Assembly (NCBI RefSeq): GCF_000472545.1
Contig: NZ_AWZV01000007.1
Location: forward strand, 192,466 to 255,257
DNA length: 62,792 bases
Reading direction: 5' to 3'
Source of the DNA: Burkholderia sp. WSM2232
GTDB taxonomy: Bacteria; Pseudomonadota; Gammaproteobacteria; Burkholderiales; Burkholderiaceae
The position numbers and the translations under genes were made by a program. Shown one piece after another: positions 19,859 to 28,996 of this stretch; position 1 is the stretch's first letter, and each line of letters starts with the position of its first letter. The notes beneath the pieces are model-generated. The model saw nothing but the letters and a program-made list of their open reading frames with translations, had not been told where the DNA came from and did no database searches.

Positions 19859-19888
19859 TTGACACGATAACGTTTGCCAAACTAGGCT
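19859..19888 (+). promoter_or_regulatory. Candidate promoter for the M1 peptidase gene
   Basis: A perfect -35 TTGACA (19859-19864) is followed by an 18-nt spacer and a weak -10 TAGGCT (19883-19888). It implies a leader of almost 290 nt. The -35 and the AT-rich setting are the support; the -10 is poor. Confidence 0.35.
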
Positions 19889-20181
19889 ACGCACTGTCGC
19901 CAAAACTGATTTCCGTTTATCGCGCTTCCCGAAGAAGCGCGCTGCATGCGCTTTCCCATGGAATCGGCGCGGCGTCGTAAATGCCTTTTCTGAAAGCTTT
20001 GTAATACTAGGATCTGCAACTTCAAAAATCAGCCGTTAGTGCTGAGGGTGTAACACGTCCATATATTCTCGCTAGCAGATCGGTGCTGGTGCGGGAGACC
20101 TTTTTCGCTGAAAAAAGAGAAACACGGCTGAAGTGACTCAACGCACCTTGTTTATACCGATATTATCAGTCGAGGATTAAA

Positions 20182-22347
20182 ATGCGCATAAATTTCCGAT
20201 TGCAGATTCAGTGCCTGGCGTTAGCCGGAATAATGGTCATGGCCGGTTGCGGTGGAGGAGACGGCTCCGCTTCCCTCACGAGCAAATCCGCTCAGGCCCC
20301 GGCGAGCGCGTCCGATACGCCAGTCGTGCCGGCGAGCGCGGCGGTCGCGGACACGTCGATCGACAAGACCGTGCAGCCGGTCGAATTGCCCAACACGGTA
20401 ACGCCCGTCAACTACAAGCTGTGGTTCAGGCCCAACCCGGCGCTGTCGTCGTTCGACGGCCGCGCCGACGTGCAGATCAAGGTGCTCAAGGCCGTTAACG
20501 CGATCACGATCGCGGGGCATCGCGTCAAGTTCACCAACGGCACAATCATGCTTCAGCCGGGCAACATCGCGCTGATCGCCACGCCGCAGGACGACGGCGA
20601 CTTCTACCAGTTGCGGCCCGTCAGCGGTCAGATCGCCGCGGGCAACTACTCGCTGCACATGGAGTGGAGCGGCATCATCAACTTCAAGAGCTACGACGAC
20701 CCGGTGACGAAAACCGGCGGAAGTTGCGGCGACGATCCGTATCCTGGCTGTTCGGCGGCGGAGGGCGTATTCCGCGTCGACCTGAAGGCGACCGACGGTT
20801 CGACGAGCGGCGCGATTCTTACCCAGGGCGAGTCGAATCTCGCGCGGCAGTGGTTCCCCGGCTGGGACGAGCCGGCATTCCGGCCGACCTATGAGGTGAG
20901 CGCCGAAGTGCCGCAAAACTGGAACGTCGTGTCGAACGCAGCCGAAAAGCCGGCCGTGAACGTTGGCGGCGGCTACAAGCTGGTGTCGTTCGAAAAGACC
21001 CCGCCTATGCCTTCGTACCTGCTGTTCTTCGGCGGCGGTCAGTTCGACATTCTCGAAGACGACTTCACGAGTCCGCTGCCCGACGGCAAAGGCCTGCATC
21101 TGCGCATTTTCACGCCGCCCGGCATGCGTGACTGGGCCAAGCCCGCCATGCAGCAGACCAAGCAGGCACTCGATTACTACTATCGCTACACGGGCATCCC
21201 GTTGCCGCTCACCAAGTTCGACACGATTGCCGCGAACGACGCGTTCAAGGAACAGAAGGACCTGAACTTCGGCGGCATGGAGAACTGGGGCGCGATTCTG
21301 GAATTCGCCGACGATATTCTGCCGGCGCCAGGCACGAGCATGTCGGACTATGGCGTGACGGTGCTCACGCACGAGGCGGCGCATCAATGGTTCGGCGATC
21401 TCGTTACGCTCGACTGGTGGGACGACGTTTGGCTGAACGAATCGTTTGCCACGTTCTTCGAGAACAAGACGAAAGTGCGCTTCTTCCCGGACCGCTTCAA
21501 CTGGGTCGACGACGTGAAGAACAAGTACGCGGTCATCAACGCGGACCTGAAGTCCACGGCGTTCCCGGTGCAGCCGAACTTCAATGGCTGGGCGTCCAAC
21601 GACTTCGTGCTGAGCGCGAGCGCCTTCACGTATGATAAGGGCGGTCACGTGTTGAAGATGCTGGAGAACTATCTCGGCGAAGAGACGATGCGCAAGGGTC
21701 TGCAGCAGTATCTGGCGGACTATGCGCTTGGCAACGTCACGCCCAAGCGTCTATGGGACGAGCTCACGAAGGCGAGCGGTCAGCAGATGGGCGCGATTGG
21801 CGACAGCTTCGTGCGGCAAACCGGTGTGCCGCTTATCTCGCTCGACACCCAATGCGATCTGACCACGAATCAGACCATCGTGACGCTCAAACAGGCGCCG
21901 TTCCCGAACCAGAACCAGTATCCCGGAACGCAATGGACGATTCCGCTCACGCTTGCTTATGGCGACGGACTCACTTCACGCAAGACGGTCGCGATGAAGG
22001 ACCTGCAAACGCAGGTGCGGCTGAACGGCTGTTCCGCGGTGCTCGCCGATCCGAGCGGCCTTGACTACTACGTGACGAACTACAGCAACAACGCGTGGAG
22101 CCAGTTGCTCGCACAAAGCAATGCGCTGACCGACCCGGTTCTGCTGACGAGCCTGCAACTCGAGGCAAAACTGCTGGTTGCTCATGGACTCGCCGACCCG
22201 TCGCGTGAAACGAGCATCGGCTCGCTCACCTCGGCCAACACCATGGTGGCCCGTCAACTGCTGAAAGCCCCGGCACCGACGACGCAGTCGCTGCGTCCGA
22301 CCATCCGCTATCAGGGCAAGCTCCGGCAGAAGGCGCAGACGCAGTAA
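20182..22347 (+). CDS. M1-family metallopeptidase, lipoprotein
   Basis: The protein has 721 residues. The N-terminus is a lipoprotein signal (LALAGIMVMAGC, lipobox Cys near residue 23) followed by a ~45-residue Ala/Ser/Pro-rich linker, so the enzyme is probably anchored in the envelope. The body is an M1 aminopeptidase: N-terminal beta domain, the exopeptidase motif GGMENWG, then zinc site HEAAHQWFGD near residue 397 with the third ligand in NESFA. The C-terminal domain is shorter than in cytosolic PepN. ATG 20182 has a GAGG site ~7 nt upstream. An exported M1 enzyme suggests peptide scavenging. No partner gene is adjacent. Confidence 0.92.
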   Translation: MRINFRLQIQCLALAGIMVMAGCGGGDGSASLTSKSAQAPASASDTPVVPASAAVADTSIDKTVQPVELPNTVTPVNYKLWFRPNPALSSFDGRADVQIKVLKAVNAITIAGHRVKFTNGTIMLQPGNIALIATPQDDGDFYQLRPVSGQIAAGNYSLHMEWSGIINFKSYDDPVTKTGGSCGDDPYPGCSAAEGVFRVDLKATDGSTSGAILTQGESNLARQWFPGWDEPAFRPTYEVSAEVPQNWNVVSNAAEKPAVNVGGGYKLVSFEKTPPMPSYLLFFGGGQFDILEDDFTSPLPDGKGLHLRIFTPPGMRDWAKPAMQQTKQALDYYYRYTGIPLPLTKFDTIAANDAFKEQKDLNFGGMENWGAILEFADDILPAPGTSMSDYGVTVLTHEAAHQWFGDLVTLDWWDDVWLNESFATFFENKTKVRFFPDRFNWVDDVKNKYAVINADLKSTAFPVQPNFNGWASNDFVLSASAFTYDKGGHVLKMLENYLGEETMRKGLQQYLADYALGNVTPKRLWDELTKASGQQMGAIGDSFVRQTGVPLISLDTQCDLTTNQTIVTLKQAPFPNQNQYPGTQWTIPLTLAYGDGLTSRKTVAMKDLQTQVRLNGCSAVLADPSGLDYYVTNYSNNAWSQLLAQSNALTDPVLLTSLQLEAKLLVAHGLADPSRETSIGSLTSANTMVARQLLKAPAPTTQSLRPTIRYQGKLRQKAQTQ

Positions 22348-23105
22348 GACCATTCAGGGACTGGCCGGCGACGGTTGCACGTTGCCGGCCACTCTGGATT
22401 TGCGCTGCAAGCAGTAACCTGCGGCCGCTGGGAATAAGAGCCCCGCGGCCGCAGTCATGCCTCACGCACCGTACTAAAGAACGCTGGATGGACCGCCGCT
22501 CTGCCGGTGTCCGCCCAGCGCTACGCGAACCTGCGACTGTGGCCCCGCGTTCGGCTTTCGCGATCGCACTTTTGTGCCGAAACCTCTGCGAAATGCGCCA
22601 ATTATGGCCGCGCCTCGCGACCCCCCGCGGGCGCGAATTGAATTGCTTCGGCCAGCACATTCCTTCTTTTCGTTGCGCGCGCCGCCGCGCGAAATTTGCT
22701 CAATCTGGTGGATCACGCAACCAGTTCCTGCGGCCATACCTGCGTTTCAAGCACCCGCCCACCAACACTGTCCAGATCCGCCACGCAGGCGCGCTTATTG
22801 CGTAGATTTAGGCCCCTCGCACGTGCGAGGCCTCGTCGCTACACGCGGCGGGCCTTTGCAGCGGGGCTCGCCGACTCGACGCGCCACGAGTTTGTCGCAC
22901 ATGCATGGCCGCCTTGAAGGTTTTACCTGCTTTTGCGGGCTCAAATGCGATCTGCCGAACAGACGTTTGAAGCAGAGCCGGTCGTGTTGTGGCTATCGGA
23001 TGAGAGAGTTACATTCTTCGGGCAGCGTTTGCATCGACCGTGCAGACTGTGTGAACCGGGCCTGATGGAGCGTCAGACGGAAGAGACGGAAGAATTGCGG
23101 AGCGG
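22348..23105. other. Long gap without a supported gene
   Basis: These 758 bp hold the hairpin after the peptidase gene and then no frame with recognisable composition or ribosome site. A perfect 16-bp palindrome cctcgcacgtgcgagg is centred near 22822. Nothing else stands out. Confidence 0.5.
22362..22391 (+). terminator. Strong hairpin after the M1 peptidase gene
   Basis: A 12-bp stem (22362-22373 with 22380-22391, one G-T pair) and a 6-nt loop begin 14 bp after the stop codon. There is no T-run downstream, so termination may be weak or factor-assisted. It may instead protect the mRNA 3' end. Confidence 0.5.
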
Positions 23106-23936
23106 ATGACGATGTACAACGATCCTGACTTGCCTCATGTTGGCGCGGACCGCGACGATGCGGGCCTCGACCTGGGAACTGCGCAGGCAACCGACATGAC
23201 GCCCCGCTTCGGGCGACTGGCGCTTTGCGTGGCGGCGGCGAGCGCGCTTGCGTTCGGCGTGGTCGGCACCGTCGCTTACGGCGTGTGGTTCAACAGCGAT
23301 CAGCAGACGTACGCGGAAGCCATTGCCCGCGCGCGCCAGGCGTTGCGCATGCCCGCGCCGAACCATACGGCGGCGATGCTGGCGACCTCGTCGGAGGCAA
23401 CCAGCAGTTCGCCTGCTACGACCGCGCAGACAGTGCCGGCCACTGCCGCGGCAACTACAGGACCGCTCGTGATGCCGGCGCCCGGTCCTCTCGCACGCAG
23501 TCCTGCCGTCGCCACGACTTCACCCGCCGACGCAATCGCGCTGCTCGACTTGCCGGCAATTCCGGCGCAATCGTCGGCGACGACGGTGGACGAGCGGCGC
23601 AAGCCATCTACATGGTCCGGTGAGATCTCGCGTCCTCAGGAGGAAGCGGTGCTCGCGGACGACGCCGCCGACGCGCCCTCGAGCGTGGCCGTCGCGCCCG
23701 CAATCGCGCCTCGCGCGGCGCAAGCCGCCGCAGGCGCTGCCCCAGCCGCGATGCCTCAGCTTGCATCGACGCGCCCCGCGCGGGAAGCGAAATCCGCCCA
23801 GCAGGAGCGGCGTGCGTCGGCCAGCAGTGCGCGGCGCAAAGGCAATCTTTTCACGCGCATGGGTTCCTTCTTTCGACGAGTCAGCTATCGACAACATGGC
23901 AGCGGAAGCCAGCAAGACCTCTACTCGCATCCCTGA
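23106..23936 (+). CDS. Single-pass membrane protein of unknown function, Ala/Pro/Thr-rich
   Basis: The protein has 276 residues; I recognise no family. A short acidic N-terminus is followed by one hydrophobic helix (about residues 36-59, LALCVAAASALAFGVVGTVAY). A long Ala/Thr/Ser/Pro-rich low-complexity stretch follows, and a basic C-terminus (ARRKGNLFTRMGSFFRRVSYR). Its end overlaps the start of the diguanylate cyclase gene by 41 bp, suggesting coupled translation. Codon use has the usual third-position G/C, so the frame is plausibly real. Alternative start at 23112. Confidence 0.6.
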   Translation: MTMYNDPDLPHVGADRDDAGLDLGTAQATDMTPRFGRLALCVAAASALAFGVVGTVAYGVWFNSDQQTYAEAIARARQALRMPAPNHTAAMLATSSEATSSSPATTAQTVPATAAATTGPLVMPAPGPLARSPAVATTSPADAIALLDLPAIPAQSSATTVDERRKPSTWSGEISRPQEEAVLADDAADAPSSVAVAPAIAPRAAQAAAGAAPAAMPQLASTRPAREAKSAQQERRASASSARRKGNLFTRMGSFFRRVSYRQHGSGSQQDLYSHP

Positions 23937-25041
23937 GCCGCTCTTCGCGTGGCGCCCGGGGCCGCTGCGCGCCAACGGCTGGCGGCTCACGCCCGGACCC
24001 GCCACGCTCGCCGTGGCTTCGCTGCTGTGTCTGCTAATCGGCCTGCTGTACCTCGCCTTGCAGATCAGAACGGTATTCTCCGATCAGGTCAAACAGGAAT
24101 ACGCGAGCCTCGTGCTGGAGGCCGTCGAGCAAGCCGGGACGGCACGCGCGCGGGTGGGCGCCTGGGACCAGGTGCCGGGCGCGCACGACGCTGCCGCGAA
24201 CGGCTATCGCGACGCGCGTGCCGAACTGACGCGCCGCCTCGCGTCGCTCGCGGCGCTGGTGAATGCCAGCCCCGCCGGCGCGCCGCGCATGTCTTCGTCC
24301 GTGTTGTTGCCCGATGCCACGCTCGCGGAAATGGACGCGCTGCTCGCCAACGCGTCGTCCTACTGGCATGCGCAGCGCGATGCGCAGAGTGCCGACATCC
24401 GCAAACGCATCACGCTTGTCTCGCGCATGCTGATCGCGCTCGCCGCGCTGCTGTTCTGCATGCTCATCACGGCGCTCGGCCTGTACGCCAAGCGCAACCG
24501 TCAACTGGCCGGCCAGTCGCACGAATTCGAGCACGCTGCGCTGCACGATCCGATGACCGGCCTCGCGAACCGGCGCAAGCTCGTGACCGAGTTGCACGAG
24601 GCGGCAATCCAGGCGTCAGCGGACGCGGGCGCGCGGAAAATGGCGGTGTTGTACGTCGATCTGGACGGCTTCAAGCAGGTCAACGATTCACTTGGTCATC
24701 GGGTAGGCGACGAGTTTCTGATCGAAGTCTCGAAGCGCTTTCGCGAATCGGTGCGCAAAGACGACGTGGTTGCACGAATCGGAGGCGATGAATTCGCCGT
24801 GCTGGTTCGTCAGTTTTCCGCCCAGGAGGAACTGCGTCACATCGCGCAGCGCCTGATTGGCTGCGTGGCGCGCACCGATAAACAGATGGGGATGGGCATG
24901 GTTCGCGCGAGCATCGGCATTGCGAGCTACCCCGATCTGGTGGCTGATTATCGCCGGCTCGTCGCCGCCGCGGACGAAGCAATGTATGAGGTCAAGCGCG
25001 GCGGCAAGGACGGCTACGCGTTCGCATCGCCCGCACGGTGA
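23896..25041 (+). CDS. Membrane-bound diguanylate cyclase (GGDEF)
   Basis: The protein has 381 residues and makes cyclic-di-GMP from two GTP. Two transmembrane helices (about 36-56 and 180-200) flank a ~120-residue periplasmic sensing region. The cytoplasmic GGDEF domain starts at HDPMTGLANRR, with the intact active-site GGDEF at ~296-300 and an RxxD product-inhibition site (RKDD) five residues before it. Both are intact, so an active, feedback-limited enzyme is expected. No EAL domain follows. ATG 23896 is chosen because the sequence before it reads as the other gene in a different frame. Confidence 0.9.
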   Translation: MAAEASKTSTRIPEPLFAWRPGPLRANGWRLTPGPATLAVASLLCLLIGLLYLALQIRTVFSDQVKQEYASLVLEAVEQAGTARARVGAWDQVPGAHDAAANGYRDARAELTRRLASLAALVNASPAGAPRMSSSVLLPDATLAEMDALLANASSYWHAQRDAQSADIRKRITLVSRMLIALAALLFCMLITALGLYAKRNRQLAGQSHEFEHAALHDPMTGLANRRKLVTELHEAAIQASADAGARKMAVLYVDLDGFKQVNDSLGHRVGDEFLIEVSKRFRESVRKDDVVARIGGDEFAVLVRQFSAQEELRHIAQRLIGCVARTDKQMGMGMVRASIGIASYPDLVADYRRLVAAADEAMYEVKRGGKDGYAFASPAR

Positions 25042-25069
25042 ACGGCCGATACGCCGAGTGGCTGGATTA

Positions 25070-26671
25070 TTACGCGCTCCGAACCATTTCCCCGGCTCCC
25101 GCGCCGAACGCTTCATCGCGGTGAACCTGGCGCGCTGCCGCGGTGCCCGCGGTTCTCGCACGGCCTGGCGTTTTGCGAACGCGCGTGTCGCGCTGTGCGG
25201 GGCGTGCATCGACGAGATCCGCGTACAACGCGAGATAGCTCGAAGTGGACGCTTCCCAGCTCGAATCGCGGCTCATCGCATTGCGCTGCAACGCATGCCA
25301 CGACGACGGCCGCATAAAAGCGGCCAACGCGCGGCCCAGTGCCTGCACCACATCATAGGTATCTTCGCCGTCGAAAAGGAAACCGGTCGCGCAATCTTCG
25401 CCGCGCGCGCAATCCGGCGCATAGTCGACGATGGTGTCCGCAAGGCCGCCGACGCGTGAGGCCACCGGAATCGTGCCGTAACGCATTGCATACAACTGCG
25501 TGAGTCCGCACGGCTCGAAGCGGCTGCCGTGCAGCAGAATATCCGCGCCCGCGTGCAGCATGTGTGCCCGCCGTTCGTCGTAACCGATCTGCACGCCGAC
25601 GCGGCCGGGCCACGCTGCAGCCAGTTCCTGCATCGCATGTTCGAGCGCCCGCTCGCCCTGGCCGAGAATCGCGAACTGCAAACGCGGATGTTGCTCGAGC
25701 AATACCGGAAGCGCGCGTATCACCACGTCCGCGAGCTTCTGTTCCGTCAGGCGGCTGCCAATGGCGACAAGCGGCGCAAACGGGTCGCGCGACAAGCCGC
25801 ACGCCTGTTGCAGTTCGCGCTTGCAGGCCTGCTTGCCCGCCGTGTCGTCGACGGAATAGGGGCGGGCGAGATAGGCGTCGGTGGCCGGATTCCATGCAGA
25901 CGTGTCGATTCCGTTGACGATGCCCGAGAGCTTCGCCGCCTGCGCTTGCAGCACGCCTTCCATGCCGTGGCCGAAGCGCGGCGTCAGGATTTCGCGTGCA
26001 TAGCGCTGACTGACAGTCGTCACGCGGTCCGCGTGCACGATCCCCGCCTTCATCATGCTGAGCGATCCGTAGAACTCGATGCTGCGTTCGTCGGTCAGCG
26101 CGGGCACCAGCAATTCGGAGGGCACGCCGATCCAGCCGCCCATTGCCAGCGGATGATTGCCCTGGAAGGCAAGATTGTGGATCGTAAATACGCTTTTTGC
26201 GGCCACGCCGGCAAGCCGCATATAAAGCGGCGTGAGCCCTGCATGCCAATCGTGCGCGTGCACGATGTCGGGGCGCTTCAGGTTGCGAACGCCGCGCGCC
26301 ACCCGCGTGGCCGCTGCGGCGAGCGACGCAAAGCGCGTGAGGTTGTCCAGGTAGTCGCGTCCCTGCGGGTCGCGGTACAAACCTTCGCGGGCGAACAGGT
26401 GGTCCATTTGCAGCAGCAGCACCGTCACGCCGCTGTCTGGCATGCGCCCGCGCAGCAAGCGCGCGTCGCCGCCCGGCAAGCCGGTCATGCGGGCAACGGG
26501 TGCGACGTCGACCGCTTTCTCCAGCGCGGCCGGATAGGCGGGCATCAGGATGGAAACGTCGACGCTTGCATCGCGCAAGGCGCCGGCATAGGCGCTGACC
26601 ATGTCGCCGAGTCCGCCAGATTTGGCGAGAGGAAGGGCTTCGGAAGCGACAAGTAGAACGTTAAGCGGCAA
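25070..26671 (-). CDS. glgA: Glycogen synthase (ADP-glucose, GT5)
   Basis: The protein has 533 residues and extends alpha-1,4-glucan from ADP-glucose. It shows the N-terminal KSGGLGD loop (about residues 17-23), HAHDWHAG, FTIHNLAFQG, and the C-terminal donor-site motif RFEPCGLTQLYAMRYG. The C-terminus carries ~45 extra residues rich in Arg and Ala beyond the usual family end. It stands alone: glgB, glgC and glgP are not adjacent, although glgX lies ~22 kb away in the window. Its stop is 28 bp from that of the diguanylate cyclase gene (convergent). Confidence 0.93.
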   Translation of the reverse strand: MPLNVLLVASEALPLAKSGGLGDMVSAYAGALRDASVDVSILMPAYPAALEKAVDVAPVARMTGLPGGDARLLRGRMPDSGVTVLLLQMDHLFAREGLYRDPQGRDYLDNLTRFASLAAAATRVARGVRNLKRPDIVHAHDWHAGLTPLYMRLAGVAAKSVFTIHNLAFQGNHPLAMGGWIGVPSELLVPALTDERSIEFYGSLSMMKAGIVHADRVTTVSQRYAREILTPRFGHGMEGVLQAQAAKLSGIVNGIDTSAWNPATDAYLARPYSVDDTAGKQACKRELQQACGLSRDPFAPLVAIGSRLTEQKLADVVIRALPVLLEQHPRLQFAILGQGERALEHAMQELAAAWPGRVGVQIGYDERRAHMLHAGADILLHGSRFEPCGLTQLYAMRYGTIPVASRVGGLADTIVDYAPDCARGEDCATGFLFDGEDTYDVVQALGRALAAFMRPSSWHALQRNAMSRDSSWEASTSSYLALYADLVDARPAQRDTRVRKTPGRARTAGTAAARQVHRDEAFGAGAGEMVRSA

Positions 26672-26892
26672 GATGGCCCCCAGAGGACGTGTTTTGCACT
26701 TGTGCAGTGCGGCGGAAACACAGGGCCTAAAAACAGCAAACGGTATGCCTGAGACACAGCTTGCGACCGGCTTGGCGTAAATCGACGTGTTTCAGCGGTA
26801 ACCATGAGTTACTGCGTCGCGCTTGGGTTTTGGCCGGCAGGCGTTTTTGCACTTGCATGTAGTTTTGACGCGCTGTGTGCGCGCGCGGCAAA

Positions 26893-26921
26893 GAAAAAGC
26901 CGTCGCATTGCGACGGCTTTC
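26893..26921 (-). terminator. Rho-independent terminator after the symporter gene
   Basis: An 8-bp GC-rich stem (GCCGTCGC / GCGACGGC) has an A/T-flanked base. Read on the minus strand it ends in a CTTTTTCTTT run, ~20 bp after the symporter stop at 26940. The plus-strand side also has a short T-run. Confidence 0.75.
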
Positions 26922-26939
26922 AAGCGGCGCGCGCGGCGC

Positions 26940-28412
26940 TCAAGGCGCCGACGCTTGTGCCTGCTGGACGCGCCCGCCCTGGGTCATCGCACTGACGATC
27001 ACGAAGACGATCACGTTCACGGCCAGCGCAATAAAGCCGATGTTCACGTCTTTGAGCGCATCGGGCAGGAACGGCATTAATTGCCCGATCGTCAGATGCA
27101 TCGTGGTGGTAATCGCCACCACCGCTACGCCTGCAAGAATCCCGCAAAACGCGCCTTGCCTCGTCGCCCGATTGTGCGGAAAGAGGCTGCACACCACCGC
27201 GGGAAAGAGCTGCGTGACAAAGCTGTAGCCCATCAATAGCAACGCGACGATGGTTTCTCCGCCATGCAGCGTGAACGCCACTGCAACGAGGGCGACAACG
27301 GGCACGAGAATGCGCGCGAGGTTCGCGACTGACGCGTCCGATGCATTGCGGTTCACCATGCCGCGGTAGACGTCGTTGGCGAGCAGCGTGGAGGCCGAGG
27401 TGAGGATCATCGAGCCCGGCACCAGCGCGGTCAGAATGCCGGCCGCGCCGATCACGCCGACGAACCACGGGTCGAAGGTCTGCAACGACAGGCGGAACAG
27501 CGACAGGTCGATATCGCCGCCTTTGAGCCCCGGCACCTTGAGCGTCGCCGCGAAGCCCACGAAGAACACGAACAGCAGGATCAACTGGTAGAGCGGCAGC
27601 ACGATCGCATTACGGCGGAAAATGCGTTCGTCTTTCGCCGTGAAGATCGAGCCGAACGTATGCGGCCACATGAAAAAGCCAAGCGCCGTGAGCAGCACCG
27701 TGGACTGGAACCAGGTCACGCTGGAGCCTTTCGCCGGGAACGTGAGGAAGCCGGGGCGGGCGGCGTCGATCGCACGGAACATCTCGCCGAGGCTGCCGTA
27801 GTAATGCAGCGGCAGATAGATGCCGAGGAACAGCACGATCGCGAGAATCAGCAGGTCTTTGACAACCGAGTTCCACGCCGAGCCGCGCACGCCCGACACG
27901 ATCACATAGGCTGTGACCACAGCGGCGCCGATCCAGATTGCGGCGGTCGACGAAATTGCGCCATACGAAGCCGTGGCTACGATAATGCCCAGTCCCTTCA
28001 ACTGCAGAACCAGGTAGGGAATGAGCGCCGCGACGCCGACCAGCGCGACGAGCGTACCGAGCGCGGGGCTGTCGTATTTGCGGGTGAAGAAGTGCGGCTG
28101 GGACACGAGACGCTGCTGCTTGGCAAAACGCCAGATGGGCGGCAGCATCCAGTACGACAGAATGTAGGCGAGCGTGCCATACGCGAGAATGTAATAGACG
28201 GGTGCGCCTTTGCCATATGCAAAACCGCTGCCGCCGAGGAACGTGAACGTGGTGTAGATTTCGCCGGCCATCAGCAGGAACACGAAGGCAGTGCCGAAAC
28301 TGCGGCCGCCTACGGTCCATTGTTCGAGGCTCATGTCGTGGCCGCGCCTTGCCCGTACGCCCAGGAAAAGCGCAAACAGCGTAATCGCTGCAATGATGAC
28401 GAGCGCGCTCAT
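26940..28412 (-). CDS. Sodium:solute symporter (SSF family)
   Basis: The protein has 490 residues with about 13 hydrophobic helices. The N-terminal YTTFTFLGGSGFAYGKG, SYWMLPPIWRFA, and the TM with GILTALVPGSMILTSASTLLANDVYR are typical of SSF transporters such as PanF, PutP or acetate permeases. The substrate is likely a small organic acid, vitamin or amino acid but cannot be named. The ATG overlaps the DUF3311 stop (28409-28412), forming a two-gene unit often seen for this SSF subgroup. A terminator follows. Confidence 0.88.
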   Translation of the reverse strand: MSALVIIAAITLFALFLGVRARRGHDMSLEQWTVGGRSFGTAFVFLLMAGEIYTTFTFLGGSGFAYGKGAPVYYILAYGTLAYILSYWMLPPIWRFAKQQRLVSQPHFFTRKYDSPALGTLVALVGVAALIPYLVLQLKGLGIIVATASYGAISSTAAIWIGAAVVTAYVIVSGVRGSAWNSVVKDLLILAIVLFLGIYLPLHYYGSLGEMFRAIDAARPGFLTFPAKGSSVTWFQSTVLLTALGFFMWPHTFGSIFTAKDERIFRRNAIVLPLYQLILLFVFFVGFAATLKVPGLKGGDIDLSLFRLSLQTFDPWFVGVIGAAGILTALVPGSMILTSASTLLANDVYRGMVNRNASDASVANLARILVPVVALVAVAFTLHGGETIVALLLMGYSFVTQLFPAVVCSLFPHNRATRQGAFCGILAGVAVVAITTTMHLTIGQLMPFLPDALKDVNIGFIALAVNVIVFVIVSAMTQGGRVQQAQASAP

Positions 28413-28624
28413 GGGCGGACCTCCTCGCTGTCGGCGGCAATCTGCCGGTTCGACGGATCAAGGCGGTAGACAATCGCCATGATGACCGAACTCAGCACCA
28501 CCCACGCGACAATCCAGCCCAGCACGAACGGCATGCCGAGCACGAGCGGCTCGACGCGGTTCACAAACGGAACGCCAAGCAGAATGCCGATGAACGGCAG
28601 CGCGGCGAGTACACGAAGCAACAT
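28409..28624 (-). CDS. DUF3311 small membrane protein, SSF partner
   Basis: The protein has 71 residues with two membrane helices (LLRVLAALPFIGILLGVPF and PFVLGWIVAWVVLSSVIMAIVY) and a short charged tail. This matches DUF3311, small proteins regularly encoded just before a sodium:solute symporter, probably as an accessory subunit. A ribosome site (GAGGAGTT on the minus strand) lies before ATG 28624. Confidence 0.85.
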   Translation of the reverse strand: MLLRVLAALPFIGILLGVPFVNRVEPLVLGMPFVLGWIVAWVVLSSVIMAIVYRLDPSNRQIAADSEEVRP

Positions 28625-28996
28625 GGGGCAACTCCTCGAACTGTGAGTACGTCTCGTTGAAAGTGCAGCTTCGCTGGCGACTGTATGCCTGATGCTTGCG
28701 TTCCGTAAAGCAGTTCAAAAAACTGTAGGCTGGTTGAAAGTTGCGTGCGCATCGATCGGCGCTCTTTTCTGCCTGCGCCTGTTGCATTGCAATCCGCGAG
28801 CTCGACGCCCGGCGCGCGCAGCACCTGTTGAGCGGCCCGGTCCCTTTTTACGGCTTTATATCGCGCCGCGATATGATTCTGGCCAGGCGGGGCGCGCAGG
28901 CTGGGAACACGCGGCGCCTCCAGTTCAACTACACGGCGCGGCGCGCTCACCGCATGGCAGTCGGCTTGCCGGAGCGCCGCCCGACACGGATCGCAT
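28625..28996. other. Divergent intergenic region, no gene seen
   Basis: These 372 bp lie between the divergent symporter and MarC operons. They should hold both promoters. No frame has a ribosome site or recognisable product. A short AT-rich segment with tatatcgcgccgcgata (about 28857-28873, palindromic) is a possible regulator site. Confidence 0.45.

Larger units (their letters stand above)
19333..20181. other. AT-rich, palindrome-rich intergenic region
   Basis: The first ~280 bp keep normal high GC but show no recognisable product; a 110-residue minus-strand frame (19313-19645) matches nothing I know. From ~19700 the DNA becomes markedly AT-rich, unlike the rest of the window, up to the start of the M1 peptidase gene. 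It holds a near-perfect 20-bp palindrome (19631-19650), a 9-bp-stem hairpin with loop TTTGCAA (19678-19702), and an inverted repeat at 19785-19803. It probably serves as a long regulatory leader. Confidence 0.55.

Noticed and set aside
20221..21648. 475-codon open frame opposite the M1 peptidase gene
   Set aside because: Arg/Val/His-rich shadow product typical of the antisense frame of a high-GC gene. The plus strand has a complete zinc peptidase.
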